From Pyxidicoccus xibeiensis (GTDB lineage Bacteria; Myxococcota; Myxococcia; Myxococcales; Myxococcaceae), in NCBI RefSeq assembly GCF_024198175.1, contig NZ_JAJVKV010000003.1, positions 310,001-374,000 on the forward strand: DNA of 64,000 nt, in the 5' to 3' direction. A program made the position numbers and the translations under genes. This document shows, one piece after another, positions 8,455-21,778 of the stretch. Every line of letters begins with the position of its first letter. Positions within the stretch are counted from its first letter, which is position 1. Under the pieces are notes generated by a model. That model saw nothing but the letters and a program-made list of their open reading frames with translations. It did not search any database and was not told where the DNA came from.

Positions 8455-8482
8455 CGTCACTTCGCGCTGAGGTTTCCGACTG

Positions 8483-10945
<2,463 letters not shown>

Positions 10946-11109
10946 GTATCCGCCACCTGCTGGCCTGCCGGGGAGGCAGGCCATTGAAGAGTTGCCCGTC
11001 CGCACGCCCACCTGGCGCGCACACGGGGTGAAGCACGTCTATAACACGGCGATTTCGCACGACGTTCCCCGCCACAAGATTGGGGAACGCAGTGCTGCCA
11101 TCAAGGGAA

Positions 11110-11129
11110 CACCCGTGCCGCGTCGGGTG
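11110..11129 (-). terminator. Stem-loop after the prolyl oligopeptidase gene
   Basis: CACCCG/CGGGTG with an 8-base loop lies 14 bp past the peptidase stop. It overlaps the 15-mer CCGGGCGGACACCCG (minus strand, 11124-11138), which can fold alternatively and which also occurs in the hairpin at 27491-27512. There is no clear U-tract. Confidence 0.45.
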
Positions 11130-11142
11130 TCCGCCCGGTATG

Positions 11143-13341
11143 TCAGCGGCCCTGCGCAGCCACCCCACCCTGGAGCCCTTGTACGCCCAGGGCGTGGAAG
11201 AGAAACGCGTAGAGGTCCGCATTGGACTCAATCGTCTTGGCCACCTGGTCCGCGCCACCGTGGCCCGCGTTCATTTCGATGCGCAGGAGCACGGGCGCCT
11301 GGTTACCTGGCGAGTTCTGCACCGCCGCCACGAACTTGCGCGCGTGCATGGGGTCCACCCGGTCGTCGTGGTCCGCGGCCATCATCAGGAGGGCCGGGTA
11401 GCGCACGTCCGGCCGCACGTGGTGGTAGGGCGAGTAGGCGTGCAGCGTCTTGAAGTCCTCGGGCTTCTCCGCAGTGCCGTACTCCGGAATCCACGTCCGG
11501 CCACTGCCGAAGAGGTGGTAGCGCACCATGTCCAGCAGCGGCACCGCGCACACCACCGCGCCGTACAGCTCCGGGCGCTGCGTCATCACCGCGCCCACCA
11601 GCAGGCCGCCATTGCTGCCGCCGTAGACGGCCAGCCGCTTCGGCTGCGTGTACTTCTCCCGGACGAGGAACTCGGCCGCCGCGTGGAAGTCGTCGAAGAC
11701 GTTCTGCTTGCGCTCCATGCGCCCGGCCTCGTGCCATGCCGTGCCGTACTCGCCGCCCCCGCGCAGGTTGGCCACCGCGTAGACGCCGCCGGCGTCCAGC
11801 CAGGGGAGGATGCTGGAGCGGAAGGTGGGCTCCATGCTCACGTTGAAGCCGCCGTACCCGTACAGCAGCGTGGGCGCGTTGCCCTCGCGGTTCAGGCCCT
11901 TGCGGTACACCACGAACATGGGCACCCGGGTGCCGTCCTTCGACTTGTAGAAGACCTGCTCCACCACGTAGGCGGACGGGTCCATGGGCAGCTCCACCTT
12001 CGCCCACAGCTCGGCCTTCCCGCTGCTGACGGACGTCTTGTAGACGAGCCGCGGCGTGGTGAAGGACGTGAAGGAGAAGTACGCCTCGTCCTGGTCCTCC
12101 AGGCCCACCAGGTTGGACGACGCGCCCACCCCCGGCAACTGCACGGTGCGCACCGGCTGGCCCTTCAGCGTCGTCACGCGCAGCTCCGACGTGGCGTCCT
12201 TGAGGTACTCCAGCGCCAGGTGCCCGCCGACGATGTTGACGCCCTTGAGGGCCGCCACCGGGTCCTCGGGGACGATTTCCTTCCACGCGGCGCGCTCCGT
12301 CTTCGCCGGGTCCACCTCGAAGACGCGCTGGCGCGGGGCGCCCTCGTCCGTGGTGACGTAGAAGCGGTCCTTCCACGCCTGCACGCCGTACTTCGCGCCC
12401 TTCCCCTTCACCAGCAGGCGGAAGTCCTTCTCGCCCGGCCGCTTCCAGTAGATGTCGTTCTCGCTCCAGCCGCGCAGGATGTAGACGAAGAGGTACTTGC
12501 CGTCCGTGCTCAAGTCGCTCTGGAGGAACGTGGTGGGGTCGCCCGTGCGCGGGTGCACCAGCGTGTCCGTCTTCGGGTCCGTGCCGACCTTGTGGAAGCG
12601 GATGGTGGTGTAGCCGGGCCGCGCGTCCACCGGGATGCTCGGGTCGGTGGGCAGCCACTCGTAATAGAAGCCCTTGTTGTCCGGCGTCCACCGGGGCGAG
12701 GCGTACTTGCCGCCCTCGATGACGTCCACCTTGGACCACTCGCCGGTGTCCACGTCCACCACGTGGAGCACCGCCTCGTCCGCGGCGTTGGGCTTCTGGG
12801 CGAAGGCCAGCTTCTTGCCGTCCCACGAGGGCACCCACGTGCCCATGGAGACGGTGCCGTCCTTGCTCCAGGTGTTCGGGTCCAACAGGACCTTCTCCTG
12901 CCCCTTCTCCCCGTCACGCCAGTAGAGGACGGCCTTCTCCTTGTCCTTGTGCGTGCGGATGTAGAAGTAGCGGCCCGCGCGGCGCACGGGGATGGAGATG
13001 GAGTCCGAGTAGAAGAGCTCCTTGAAGCGCGCGGTGAGCGCGTCCCGGCCCGGCATCTTCGCCAGGGCCTCGCGCGCCAGCGCGTCCTGCGCCTTCATCC
13101 ACTCCTGCACCTCGGGGGACTTCTCGTCCTCCAGCCAGCGGTACGGGTCCGCCACCTGCACGCCATGCAGCGTGTCCACGAGCTGCTCGGCCCGCGTCGC
13201 GGGGTAGGCCATTCGAGGGGTCTCCTGCTTCTGGGACGGCGGTGCCGCGGACGCGGCCGCCGGAAGCTCCTCGCGCGCCGCCTCCTTCTGGCTGGCACAC
13301 GCGACGAGGGACAAGAGGGCGGGAACGAGCAGCTTTCTCAT
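11143..13341 (-). CDS. Prolyl oligopeptidase (S9A), probably lipid-anchored
   Basis: This 732-residue protein starts at ATG 13341 with a short signal [15 protein letters not shown]; Cys15 in a lipobox suggests a lipoprotein. The propeller domain follows, beginning [20 protein letters not shown] with the family motif DPYRWLEDE. The hydrolase domain carries nucleophile S576 in YGGSNGG, an acid near 660 in ADHDDRVDP and H694 in NAGHGG, the full S9A triad. It cleaves short proline-containing peptides. A prolyl endopeptidase of Myxococcus xanthus has been structurally characterised, and this is probably its ortholog (from memory). Its place between lon and clpX on the same strand suggests a protein/peptide turnover cluster, although the signal implies it acts outside the cytoplasm. 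Confidence 0.93.
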   Translation of the reverse strand: MRKLLVPALLSLVACASQKEAAREELPAAASAAPPSQKQETPRMAYPATRAEQLVDTLHGVQVADPYRWLEDEKSPEVQEWMKAQDALAREALAKMPGRDALTARFKELFYSDSISIPVRRAGRYFYIRTHKDKEKAVLYWRDGEKGQEKVLLDPNTWSKDGTVSMGTWVPSWDGKKLAFAQKPNAADEAVLHVVDVDTGEWSKVDVIEGGKYASPRWTPDNKGFYYEWLPTDPSIPVDARPGYTTIRFHKVGTDPKTDTLVHPRTGDPTTFLQSDLSTDGKYLFVYILRGWSENDIYWKRPGEKDFRLLVKGKGAKYGVQAWKDRFYVTTDEGAPRQRVFEVDPAKTERAAWKEIVPEDPVAALKGVNIVGGHLALEYLKDATSELRVTTLKGQPVRTVQLPGVGASSNLVGLEDQDEAYFSFTSFTTPRLVYKTSVSSGKAELWAKVELPMDPSAYVVEQVFYKSKDGTRVPMFVVYRKGLNREGNAPTLLYGYGGFNVSMEPTFRSSILPWLDAGGVYAVANLRGGGEYGTAWHEAGRMERKQNVFDDFHAAAEFLVREKYTQPKRLAVYGGSNGGLLVGAVMTQRPELYGAVVCAVPLLDMVRYHLFGSGRTWIPEYGTAEKPEDFKTLHAYSPYHHVRPDVRYPALLMMAADHDDRVDPMHARKFVAAVQNSPGNQAPVLLRIEMNAGHGGADQVAKTIESNADLYAFLFHALGVQGLQGGVAAQGR

Positions 13342-13529
13342 GGGGCCCAAGCACATACAGAAAGGCCCCCGCCCGTCCCACAAAAAGTGCGGTGGGGCCG
13401 GAAAGGCCCGGCCCCTCCTGACGCCCGGGGCGCGCCGGAGCCACCTTCCGGCCCCGTGACGCGCCCCGTCATGCACCACCTGCCCGCTGCCCGCCCCCGC
13501 CGGACTCGCGCGGGGGCCAGGGAGGGACG

Positions 13530-14810
<1,281 letters not shown>

Positions 14811-14956
14811 TTAGTCCCTCGCTGCGCCTGAAAGGCCCCACCCCGGAAAACGCCCCAACCCCTGGCTCGGGTCCAATCTAGTCAGCCCCTGTCCGGAACG
14901 TCCACGCGCCTTCCGGGTACTTAACAGGGGGAGGCCCGTGACGCAGAAAGCAGAAA

Positions 14957-14992
14957 GCCGGAGACGCGGGGACGCATTCCCGCGACTCCGGC
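14957..14992 (-). terminator. Terminator between clpP and clpX
   Basis: GCCGGAG and CTCCGGC form the outer stem and GCGGG/CCCGC the inner stem. On the minus strand it is followed by TTTCTGCTTTCTG. It lies ~35 bp past the clpP stop, giving a classical intrinsic terminator that would at least partly separate clpP from clpX. Confidence 0.75.
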
Positions 14993-15025
14993 CGCCCACC
15001 GAGGCCTGGGGCCCCGGATACCCGC

Positions 15026-15646
15026 CTACTTCTTCTCTTCCTTGCCCAGCCCCACGACCTTCCGGGGGGTCTGGATTTCATCGATGATGCCGTAGGCCTT
15101 CGCCTCGGTCGCGCCCATGAAGTAGTCGCGGTCCGTGTCCTTCTCCACCCGCTCGATGGACTGGCCGGTGTGCTTGACGATGAGCTCGTTGAGCTTGGCC
15201 TTCATCCGGAGGATTTCCCGGGCCTGGATTTCGATGTCCGTCGCCTGGCCGCGCACGCCGCCGAGCGGCTGGTGAATCATGATGCGGCTGGAGGGCAGGG
15301 AGTAGCGCTTGCCCTTGGCACCGGCGAGCAGGAGGACGGCCCCCATGGAGGCCGCCTGCCCCACGCAGATGGTGGACACCGGACACTTCAGGTACTGCAT
15401 GGTGTCGTAGATGGCCAGGCCGGCCGTCACCGAGCCACCAGGCGAGTTGACGTAGAGGTTGATGTCCTTGTCCGGGTCCTCGGACTCGAGGAACAGGAGC
15501 TGGGCGACGATGACGTTGGCCACGTCGTCGTCGATTTCCGTGCCCAGCATGACGATGCGGTCCTTCAGGAGCCGGCTGTAGATGTCGTACGAGCGCTCAC
15601 CACGGTGGGTCTGCTCGATGACGTAGGGAACGGGCATGAAGGGCAT
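15026..15646 (-). CDS. clpP: ATP-dependent Clp protease proteolytic subunit ClpP
   Basis: This 206-residue serine protease has a complete triad: S100 in GQAASMG, H125 in IMIHQPLGG and D174 in [10 protein letters not shown]. The N-terminus [30 protein letters not shown] is that of mature ClpP with its short propeptide. It forms the tetradecameric chamber served by ClpX, encoded downstream. GAGGT sits 5 bases before the ATG at 15646. tig lies immediately upstream on the same strand (48 bp gap), the common tig-clpP-clpX order. Confidence 0.98.
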   Translation of the reverse strand: MPFMPVPYVIEQTHRGERSYDIYSRLLKDRIVMLGTEIDDDVANVIVAQLLFLESEDPDKDINLYVNSPGGSVTAGLAIYDTMQYLKCPVSTICVGQAASMGAVLLLAGAKGKRYSLPSSRIMIHQPLGGVRGQATDIEIQAREILRMKAKLNELIVKHTGQSIERVEKDTDRDYFMGATEAKAYGIIDEIQTPRKVVGLGKEEKK

Positions 15647-15694
15647 GTCGACCTCTAGGGAGACTCGGAAGCTCGCAAGCTCGGAAGATGAACC

Positions 15695-16972
15695 TTACGA
15701 ATACTTCGCCCGCGACCTCAGGAATTCAATCGTCTTTTCCTCCCTCAGTCGGAGAGCCAACCCGAGCCGCTCGTCCGGGCCCTTGAAGTACTTCTTCACC
15801 ACGGCGACCGGCTGACCGGCCTCGGTGGCGAGCTGTTCGATGCGCGCGTCCACGTCCGCGTCGGAGGCCTGGATGCCCTCCTTCTGGGCGATGGCCTCGA
15901 ACAGCAGCGTGCCCTTCACTTCCTGGAGGGCCTTCTCGCGCATCTCCTCGCGCAGGCGGTTGAAGTCCAGGTTGAGGCGGCTGGGGTCCACGCCCTGGCG
16001 CTGCAGCTGCTGCAGGGCGCCGCGCAGCATGGAGTCCATGGCGCGCTCCACCATGGCGCGGGGCACCTCGAAGGGGTTGCGCTCGATGACGGCCTTCATC
16101 AGGGCCTCGCGCTCCTCGCCCTCCACCTGGGACTTGCGCGAGCGCTCCATGTCGGTGCGCAGCTTGGTGCGCAGCTCGTCCAGGGACTGGGCGATGCCCG
16201 AGCTCTTGGCGAACTCGTCGTTGAGCTCGGGGACGATCTCCTTCTGGAGGCTCTTCACGGTGACATGGAAGCGCGCCGTCTTCCCGCGGACCTCTTCGAC
16301 GCGGTAGTCCTGGGCGAAGGCGTAGTCGATGTCCTTGGACTCGCCGACCTTGACGCCCTCCAGGGCAGCGGCCTTGCCCTCCATCAGCTCGCCGGGCTGC
16401 ACCTGGAAGCCCACGCCCTCGCCCTTGCTGCCGGGGAACGGCTGGCCGTCCACGGTGGCCTCGAAGTCCGCGGTGACGTTGTCACCGGCGGCGGCGGTGT
16501 CACGGTCCGTCACCGGCTCCAGCCGGCCCATGGACTGGCGCATGCGCTCCAGCTGCTCGTTGAGCTGCTCGTCGGTGACGGCCGTCTCCGACTTCGTCAG
16601 GGGCAGCTCGACGTAGTCCTTCGCCTCGACCTTGGGCTTCACCTCCACCCGGGCCTCGAAGGTGAAGGGCGCGTCCGGCTTGATGCCGGAGTTGGTCACC
16701 TGGGGGTTGGCGACGACGTCCACGTTGTGCTCGCGGATGGCCTCCACGTACGCCGTCTGCACGACGCGCTGGATGACCTCGTCCTCGACCTGATCCTTGA
16801 AGCGCTGCTCCAGGATGCGGCGGGGGACCTTGCCCTGACGGAAGCCAGGCAGACGCACCTGCTGGCCGAGCCTGGAGTACGCGCGGTTGAGCTCCTCCGC
16901 CACGCGGGCGTTCTCGACCTCGATGGAGAGCTTCTTCTCGACGGGAGAGAGCTCCTCGACCTGGACCTTCAT
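15695..16972 (-). CDS. tig: Trigger factor (ribosome-associated chaperone)
   Basis: The 425-residue protein begins [19 protein letters not shown] and contains the ribosome-binding signature GFRQGKVP near residues 43-50. A peptidyl-prolyl isomerase (FKBP-like) domain starts around [20 protein letters not shown], and a long helical C-terminal domain follows with [23 protein letters not shown] arms. It binds ribosomal protein L23 at the exit tunnel and shields nascent chains. The ATG at 16972 has GAGG 6-7 bases upstream; an in-frame upstream start would add ten residues with no family match. It is first in the tig-clpP-clpX order. Confidence 0.97.
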   Translation of the reverse strand: MKVQVEELSPVEKKLSIEVENARVAEELNRAYSRLGQQVRLPGFRQGKVPRRILEQRFKDQVEDEVIQRVVQTAYVEAIREHNVDVVANPQVTNSGIKPDAPFTFEARVEVKPKVEAKDYVELPLTKSETAVTDEQLNEQLERMRQSMGRLEPVTDRDTAAAGDNVTADFEATVDGQPFPGSKGEGVGFQVQPGELMEGKAAALEGVKVGESKDIDYAFAQDYRVEEVRGKTARFHVTVKSLQKEIVPELNDEFAKSSGIAQSLDELRTKLRTDMERSRKSQVEGEEREALMKAVIERNPFEVPRAMVERAMDSMLRGALQQLQRQGVDPSRLNLDFNRLREEMREKALQEVKGTLLFEAIAQKEGIQASDADVDARIEQLATEAGQPVAVVKKYFKGPDERLGLALRLREEKTIEFLRSRAKYS

Positions 16973-17073
16973 ACGGGCCTCGCTCGCCGCCGCCCCGGGC
17001 ATCCGTCCCGGGCGGCGCCGGAAAAGTGGGACGTGCGCCTTTAGGGGATAGGCACGAACGGGTCAACGCGAAA

Positions 17074-17155
17074 TGGGCGAGGAGGGACTCGAACCCTCAC
17101 ACCTTGCGGTACCAGATCCTAAGTCTGGCGCGTCTACCAGTTTCGCCACCCGCCC
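17074..17155 (-). tRNA. tRNA-Leu (anticodon TAG)
   Basis: The 82-nt minus-strand cloverleaf has acceptor GGGCGGG/CTCGCCC (one G-U), anticodon stem CCAGA/TCTGG with loop CTTAGGA (anticodon TAG, reading CUA/CUN), a long variable arm typical of class II Leu tRNAs, T-loop TTCGAGT and discriminator A. CCA is not encoded. Confidence 0.95.
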
Positions 17156-17211
17156 AGGGTGCGTTGCGCGCGCGGCCGTCTTACCGTGAAACGTCCGGTG
17201 GACGGCAGAGG

Positions 17212-17253
17212 GCCCAAAAAGAAACGGGGCCCCTCCATTTCTGGAGGGGCCCC
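17212..17253 (-). terminator. Strong intrinsic terminator after tRNA-Lys
   Basis: A perfect 11-bp stem GGGGCCCCTCC/GGAGGGGCCCC (17226-17236 with 17243-17253) has a 6-base loop. On the minus strand it is followed by CGTTTCTTTTT. It begins only 5 bp past the tRNA-Lys 3' end, so it terminates that tRNA transcript. Confidence 0.9.
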
Positions 17254-17257
17254 GGAG

Positions 17258-17330
17258 TGAGAGCGGAGGGAATCGAACCCACAACCTATGGATTAAGAGT
17301 CCATTGCTCTGCCAATTGAGCTACGCTCCC
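17258..17330 (-). tRNA. tRNA-Lys (anticodon CTT)
   Basis: The 73-nt minus-strand cloverleaf has acceptor GGGAGCG/CGCTCTC (one G-U), D-arm GCTC/GAGC, anticodon stem ATGGA/TCCAT with loop CTCTTAA (anticodon CTT, reading AAG), T-loop TTCGATT and discriminator A. CCA is not encoded. It is followed by its own terminator. Confidence 0.95.
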
Positions 17331-17713
17331 GGCACTGCCCTGGTCCGCCGCCTGCGCGGCGTCCAAGTGGCGGCGGTAACTACAGAAGCCCGACCGCTCT
17401 GTCAAAAAGTATTTTCGGGCCCCCCTTCATTCCCGCCAGCGGTGGATCTGACGCACGGCTCAGCCAGCACCTGACGCCGCTCCGCCCGCCCGCCGGCCAG
17501 CCCCCGGAACGGCTCCACCGCCGCATGAAGCATGCGGGCGGTGTGGATGTTCAACATGGCCTCGGCACGCTTTTCGTCCCAGGTCATCCGGGCGAGGGCG
17601 CGCGAGTCGAACGCGGGCAGCCACAACTTGGAAGCAGGGCCAGCCGCCGGAGCAACCAGGCGGGCGGACGGAGGTCGTCCGCCCTTTTCGCGCAGGCGTA
17701 GCAGGAGACGACA
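17331..17713. other. Intergenic leader between tRNA-Lys and bet
   Basis: I see no convincing gene in these 383 bases. A long minus-strand open frame overlapping this stretch and the bet gene has the Arg/His/Leu-rich composition of an antisense shadow. The promoters of tRNA-Lys (minus) and bet (plus) must lie here, but I cannot point to a clear consensus. The bases just before bet contain AGGAG (17700-17704). Confidence 0.5.
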
Positions 17714-18886
17714 GTGAGTGAAGCCAACCCCCACCAGAAGACGGATGGAGCGAACACCCAGGGTACGTGGAGCCGTGAGCGCTCGGAGCTCGTGCGGCGC
17801 ACCATCTGCCCCAAGGGCATCAGCGAGGACGAGTTCGCCCTCTTCATCGAGCAGTGCAAGCGCAGCGGTCTGGACCCCCTCCTCAAGGAGGCCTTCTGCG
17901 TGGCGCGCCGGCAGAACACCGGCAACCGCGAGCGCCCCAACTGGGTGACGAAGTACGAGTTCCAGCCCTCCGAGGCGGGGATGCTCGCCCGGGCGGAGCG
18001 CTTCCCGGATTTCAGGGGCATCCAGGCGAGCGCGGTGTTCGCCGAGGACGAAATCGTCGTGGACCAGGGCAAGGGCGAGGTGGTGCACCGCTTCAACCCG
18101 GCCAAGCGCAAGGGCGCGCTGGTGGGCGCCTGGGCGCGCGTGGTGCGGGACGGGAAGCTGCCCGTCGTCGTGTGGCTGGACTTCAGCGGCTACGTCCAGC
18201 AGACGCCGCTGTGGGCCAAGATTCCCACGACGATGATAGAGAAGTGCGCCCGCGTGGCGGCCCTGCGCAAGGCGTACCCGGAGGCCTTCGGCGGCCTGTA
18301 CGTGCGCGAGGAGATGCCGGCGGAGGACTACGAGCCCCAGCAGCATCACGAGGAGCCCACCCCGGGCGCCAGCGGCCCCTACGAAGTCCTGGGCTCGAAG
18401 CCCGGCCCCATGAAGGCCTCCTTCCCCACCCTGGCGCCCGCGCCGGTCGTCAAGGAGGAGAAGCCGCGCGAGGCCGCGCCGAGGCTGGACATCGACGTGC
18501 CGCTGGCACCGGTGCCCGCTCGCGAGGCCGCGGTGCCGGTGGAGGCCGTGCCCGCCCCGGCCGCCCCCACCCGCCGTCAGGGCAAGGCGGCGGTGGAGGC
18601 CGAGCCCGAGGAGAAGCAGGCCGCCGTCGAGGCGGCGCCGCGTCCCAAGGCGAGCGCGGTGGTGGTGGCGTTCGGCCCGTACAAGGGGAAGACGGCCTCT
18701 GAGCTCTCCGACGAGGAGCTCAGTGAGACCATCGACATGGCCAACGAGAAGCTGATGGAGCAGCCGAAGGCGCGCTGGGCCAAGGCGATGCGGGAGAACC
18801 TGGCCGCGCTGGAGGCGGAGACGGAGCTGCGCTGCCGCGTCCCGGCCTCCGGGAAGAACGGCAGCGGCGTGGCCCACGAGGCCTGA
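17714..18886 (+). CDS. Bet/RecT-family single-strand annealing protein with C-terminal extension
   Basis: The first ~200 of 390 residues match phage recombination protein Bet: ELVRRTICPKGISEDEFALF, CKRSGLDPLLKEAFCV, PSEAGMLARAERFPDF, and WAKIPTTMIEKCARVAALRKAYPE. Such proteins bind and anneal single-stranded DNA during recombination. Residues ~205-325 are low-complexity Ala/Pro/Glu. Residues ~332-378 contain VAFGPYKGKTASELSDEEL followed by a helical segment, resembling the FGxYKGK domain found on some exonuclease-X/DUF3820-like proteins, so the protein appears to be a fusion. The GTG at 17714 has AGGAG 9 bases upstream. There is no exonuclease or phage gene nearby; base composition and codon use look native, suggesting an old, domesticated phage gene flanked by tRNA genes. 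Confidence 0.85.
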   Translation: MSEANPHQKTDGANTQGTWSRERSELVRRTICPKGISEDEFALFIEQCKRSGLDPLLKEAFCVARRQNTGNRERPNWVTKYEFQPSEAGMLARAERFPDFRGIQASAVFAEDEIVVDQGKGEVVHRFNPAKRKGALVGAWARVVRDGKLPVVVWLDFSGYVQQTPLWAKIPTTMIEKCARVAALRKAYPEAFGGLYVREEMPAEDYEPQQHHEEPTPGASGPYEVLGSKPGPMKASFPTLAPAPVVKEEKPREAAPRLDIDVPLAPVPAREAAVPVEAVPAPAAPTRRQGKAAVEAEPEEKQAAVEAAPRPKASAVVVAFGPYKGKTASELSDEELSETIDMANEKLMEQPKARWAKAMRENLAALEAETELRCRVPASGKNGSGVAHEA

Positions 18887-18980
18887 GCGTCGGAAGCAAC
18901 AGCCGAAGAGGAACCTGGGGGCGCCCCCGCTGCGAAGAGTGGCGGGGGCGTCTTCCGTTCAACCCTTGCGGCGGGAAGAG

Positions 18981-19054
18981 CGCGCTCGGAGGGACTTGAA
19001 CCCCCAACCCCCGGGTTCGAAGCCCGGTGCTCTATCCAGTTGAGCTACGAGCGC
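18981..19054 (-). tRNA. tRNA-Arg (anticodon TCG)
   Basis: The 74-nt minus-strand cloverleaf has acceptor GCGCTCG/CGAGCGC, D-arm GCTC/GAGC, anticodon stem CCGGG/CCCGG with loop CTTCGAA (anticodon TCG), T-loop TTCAAGT and discriminator G. CCA is not encoded. It is last in a four-tRNA array on this strand. Confidence 0.95.
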
Positions 19055-19078
19055 AACGAAACGGGTCGGGAAAAGGTG

Positions 19079-19153
19079 GGCGGCCAACCGGGATCGAACC
19101 GGTAACCTCAGGAGTCACAGTCCTGCGCTCTAACCAGTTGAGCTATGGCCGCC
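19079..19153 (-). tRNA. tRNA-His (anticodon GTG)
   Basis: The minus-strand cloverleaf has the histidine-specific extra G(-1) at 19153 paired with discriminator C73, acceptor GCGGCCA/TGGCCGC, anticodon stem CAGGA/TCCTG with loop CTGTGAC (anticodon GTG) and T-loop TTCGATC. The encoded G(-1) is the identity element for HisRS. Confidence 0.96.
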
Positions 19154-19243
19154 GTGCAGCACTTCACAGCTTTGAAGCGGCGGCTTCCCTACCGTGGAAG
19201 CCGGGGCCCTGACAAGGCCCAAATAAAACGGCAGGCAGGTTGG

Positions 19244-19317
19244 CGCCCCAGGCAGGACTCGAACCTGCGACCCCCGGCTTAGAAGGCCGGTGCTCTATCC
19301 AGCTGAGCTACTGGAGC
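19244..19317 (-). tRNA. tRNA-Arg (anticodon TCT)
   Basis: The 74-nt minus-strand cloverleaf has acceptor GCTCCAG/CTGGGGC (one U-G), anticodon stem CCGGC/GCCGG with loop CTTCTAA (anticodon TCT, reading AGA/AGG), T-loop TTCGAGT and discriminator G. Unlike the other five tRNAs here, the 3' CCA is encoded (19241-19243). Confidence 0.95.
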
Positions 19318-19352
19318 TGGCCGGGCCGCCTGCTTCCACTGCTTCACTTCAA

Positions 19353-19427
<75 letters not shown>

Positions 19428-19512
19428 AGAAGTAAGGTCCGGCATTGTTGAACCATCCCGGACGGACGCGCAAGGCCGACTTGCCTGACGGCTGCGCAAT
19501 CAGCCCGCGTCC

Positions 19513-20112
19513 TCAGCCTGCCAGCAGGCTCAGCAGGTGGGGCCGCATCTTCCGGAAGGCCGCCCCCCGGTGCGACACCGCCGCCTTCTCCTCCGGGGTG
19601 AGCTCCGCCATCGTCCGGCCCTTGTCCGGGAAGACGAACACCGGGTCATAGCCGAAGCCGTGGGTGCCCCGTGGCGCGTGGCCGATGCGGCCCTCGCACC
19701 GGCCCACCTCCACCTTCGTCTCGCCCCCGGGCAGCACCAGCGCCAGCGCACACTGGAACGCGGCGGTGCGCCGCGCGTCCGGCACCCCGGCCAGCTCGGC
19801 CAGCAGCTTCTCGTAGCGGGCCCTGTCGTCGCCCGGCGCATAGCGCGCCGAGTGCACCCCGGGCCTGCCGTCCAGCGCGTCCACACACAGCCCCGAGTCG
19901 TCCGCCAGCGCGGGCAGCCCCGTGGCCCGGGCGTACTCGCGGGCCTTCTTCACCGCGTTCCCCTCGAAGGTGGCGGCATCCTCCTCGGGCTCGGGCACGG
20001 GGGGCAGGTCCGCGAGGGACACGACCTCCACCGCGTCCCCGACGAGCTCTCGCAATTCGCGCAGCTTCCCCTTGTTGGAGGTGGCGAAGAGCAGCCGGGG
20101 CTTCTGCGTCAT
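19513..20112 (-). CDS. rdgB: XTP/dITP diphosphatase (HAM1/RdgB)
   Basis: The 199-residue protein has the complete HAM1 signature: N-terminal [57 protein letters not shown] with [14 protein letters not shown], and a C-terminal [11 protein letters not shown]. It hydrolyses non-canonical purine triphosphates (XTP, dITP, ITP) to monophosphates, keeping them out of DNA and RNA. It overlaps the rph stop by 4 bases (ATGA), a gene pair conserved in many bacteria, so translation is coupled. It is the last gene of a long minus-strand array before the tRNA cluster. Confidence 0.97.
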   Translation of the reverse strand: MTQKPRLLFATSNKGKLRELRELVGDAVEVVSLADLPPVPEPEEDAATFEGNAVKKAREYARATGLPALADDSGLCVDALDGRPGVHSARYAPGDDRARYEKLLAELAGVPDARRTAAFQCALALVLPGGETKVEVGRCEGRIGHAPRGTHGFGYDPVFVFPDKGRTMAELTPEEKAAVSHRGAAFRKMRPHLLSLLAG

Positions 20113-20822
20113 CCCAGCACCTTGGCCTGCGCGGCGGTGAGCTGCTGAATCGCGGCCAGCCCGCCGTCCACCATGGCATCCAGCGTCTTGCGGTCGAAGA
20201 GCTGGTGCTCGGCGGTGCCCTGCAGCTCCACCATGCGGCCGTCCGCGGTGGCCACGAGGTTCAGGTCCACGTCCGCGGTGGAGTCCTCGTCGTAGTCCAG
20301 GTCCACCCGCACCTCGCCCTTCACCACGCCCACGGACACGGCGGCCAGCGGCGTCAGCTTGGGCGGCTTGGTGAGGGTGCCGGCCTTCTGGAGCTGGCGC
20401 AGCGCGAGCACCAGCGCCACGTAGGCCCCGGTGATGGAGGCGGTGCGCGTGCCGCCGTCGGCCTGGAGCACGTCGCAGTCCAGGGTGAGGGTGCGGGGGC
20501 CCAGGGTGGACAGGTCCACCGCCGCGCGCAGCGAGCGGCCGATGAGGCGCTGGATTTCCATGGTGCGGCCCGTCTGCTTGCCCTTGGCGGACTCGCGCTG
20601 GTTCCGCGAGTGCGTGGCGCGCGGCAGCATGCCGTACTCGGCCGTCACCCAGCCGGTGCCCTTGCCCATCAGGTGCGGCGGAACGCGCTCCTCCGTGGAG
20701 CAGGTGACGAGCACCTTGGTGTGGCCGAACTCCACCTGGACGGAGCCTTCCGCGTAGCGGGAGACACCGGGAGTGAGGATGACGGGGCGAAGGTCCAGCG
20801 CACCACGTTGGAAGGAACGCAC
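20109..20822 (-). CDS. rph: Ribonuclease PH
   Basis: The 237-residue phosphorolytic 3'-5' exoribonuclease for tRNA 3' trimming has the typical start [14 protein letters not shown], the phosphate-binding [11 protein letters not shown] block preceded by [37 protein letters not shown], and [17 protein letters not shown] with the metal-binding acids. The GTG at 20822 has AGGAG 6 bases upstream. The length matches bacterial RNase PH. It overlaps rdgB by 4 bases. tRNA genes lie downstream, but I see no functional link beyond proximity. Confidence 0.97.
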   Translation of the reverse strand: MRSFQRGALDLRPVILTPGVSRYAEGSVQVEFGHTKVLVTCSTEERVPPHLMGKGTGWVTAEYGMLPRATHSRNQRESAKGKQTGRTMEIQRLIGRSLRAAVDLSTLGPRTLTLDCDVLQADGGTRTASITGAYVALVLALRQLQKAGTLTKPPKLTPLAAVSVGVVKGEVRVDLDYDEDSTADVDLNLVATADGRMVELQGTAEHQLFDRKTLDAMVDGGLAAIQQLTAAQAKVLG

Positions 20823-20905
20823 GGCGGGCTCCTGGGGTAGGGAGGTCCGCCCCTGTCTACCAGAGCCGCGCCAGCGCCGCGCCGTCTACCTCGGGGCCCG
20901 TGCAC

Positions 20906-21718
20906 TCACGGAGACACCGGGCCGGCCACCTGCTGGGGGCTCCGGTCCGCGTCGCGGCGGCGCGTCTCCTTCAGGAAGGTCAGCACGCCCTCGGAAATCG
21001 CCTCGGCCAGCTTCTCCTGGTAGTCCGCGCGGCCCAGCTTCAGCCCCTCCTGGGGATGGGAGATGTAGCCCACCTCCACGAGCACGGCCGGACACTCCAC
21101 GCCCGAGAGGACGAAGAAGGGCGCCTGCTGCACGCCCCGGTCCGCCGCGCGGGTGCGGGCGATGAGGCGCGGGTGGATGGCATAGGCCAGCCGGGACGAG
21201 TCCGTGTGCGCCTCCGTGCGCACCAGGTCCTCGAGGATGAAGGCCAGCGTGGAGTCGCCCCGGGCGGCGCGGGCCACCGGCGCCTCCGCGTTCTCCCGGT
21301 CCGCCACCGCGCGCGCGGCCTCGCCGGAGGCGTTGGCGGACATGAAGTACGTCTCGATGCCCTCGGTGCGCGCGCGCATCTTCTTGGTGGGCATGGAGTT
21401 GGCGTGGATGGAGATGAAGAGGTCCGCGCCGTGGTCGTTCGTCAGGGACACGCGCTCGGTCAGTGACACCAGCGAGTCGCGCTCCCGCGTGAGGTACACC
21501 TCGCCGCCGGCCGCCTCCAGCCGCGCCCGCAGGCGCTGCGCCACCTGGAGGGCCACGTCCTTCTCCCGCAGCTCGCCCGGGCCCTTCGCGCCCTCCTTGG
21601 CCCCGCCGTGTCCCGGGTCGATGACGATGCGCGCGGGACGCTCCGCCGCCCCGGCCAGGACGGGCAGGAGCAGCAGCAGGCACAGGACGGGGGCGAGGGG
21701 GCGTTGCGACGGCGGCAT
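20906..21718 (-). CDS. N-acetylmuramoyl-L-alanine amidase (Amidase_3, secreted)
   Basis: The 270-residue protein has a signal peptide (residues 1-25, hydrophobic LCLLLLLPVLAGAAE) and one catalytic domain. The zinc ligands are H in VIDPGHGG, E in ELREKDVAL and H in FISIHANS; the catalytic glutamate is in LVEVGYISHP. It cleaves the amide bond between MurNAc and the stem peptide in the periplasm, in cell separation or wall turnover. No AMIN or SPOR targeting domain is present, so it is a minimal AmiC/CwlM-like enzyme. It sits 83 bp upstream of rph and 60 bp downstream of selD on the same strand. Confidence 0.93.
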   Translation of the reverse strand: MPPSQRPLAPVLCLLLLLPVLAGAAERPARIVIDPGHGGAKEGAKGPGELREKDVALQVAQRLRARLEAAGGEVYLTRERDSLVSLTERVSLTNDHGADLFISIHANSMPTKKMRARTEGIETYFMSANASGEAARAVADRENAEAPVARAARGDSTLAFILEDLVRTEAHTDSSRLAYAIHPRLIARTRAADRGVQQAPFFVLSGVECPAVLVEVGYISHPQEGLKLGRADYQEKLAEAISEGVLTFLKETRRRDADRSPQQVAGPVSP

Positions 21719-21778
21719 GACGGGACACCATGCTACCGGAGCCGCCCTCCGGGGGCGAACTCCGGGCCGGCCGGTGCT

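Noticed and set aside
10946..11142. Heat-shock promoter or CIRCE element before lon
   Set aside because: I found neither TTAGCACTC-type inverted repeats nor a CTTGAAA/CCCCAT pair; the TATAGA near 11040 has no matching -35 at proper spacing.
17402..18877. A 491-codon minus-strand frame over the bet gene
   Set aside because: Leu/Arg/His/Gly-rich with no recognisable motif; bet has clear family motifs and a good ribosome site on the other strand.
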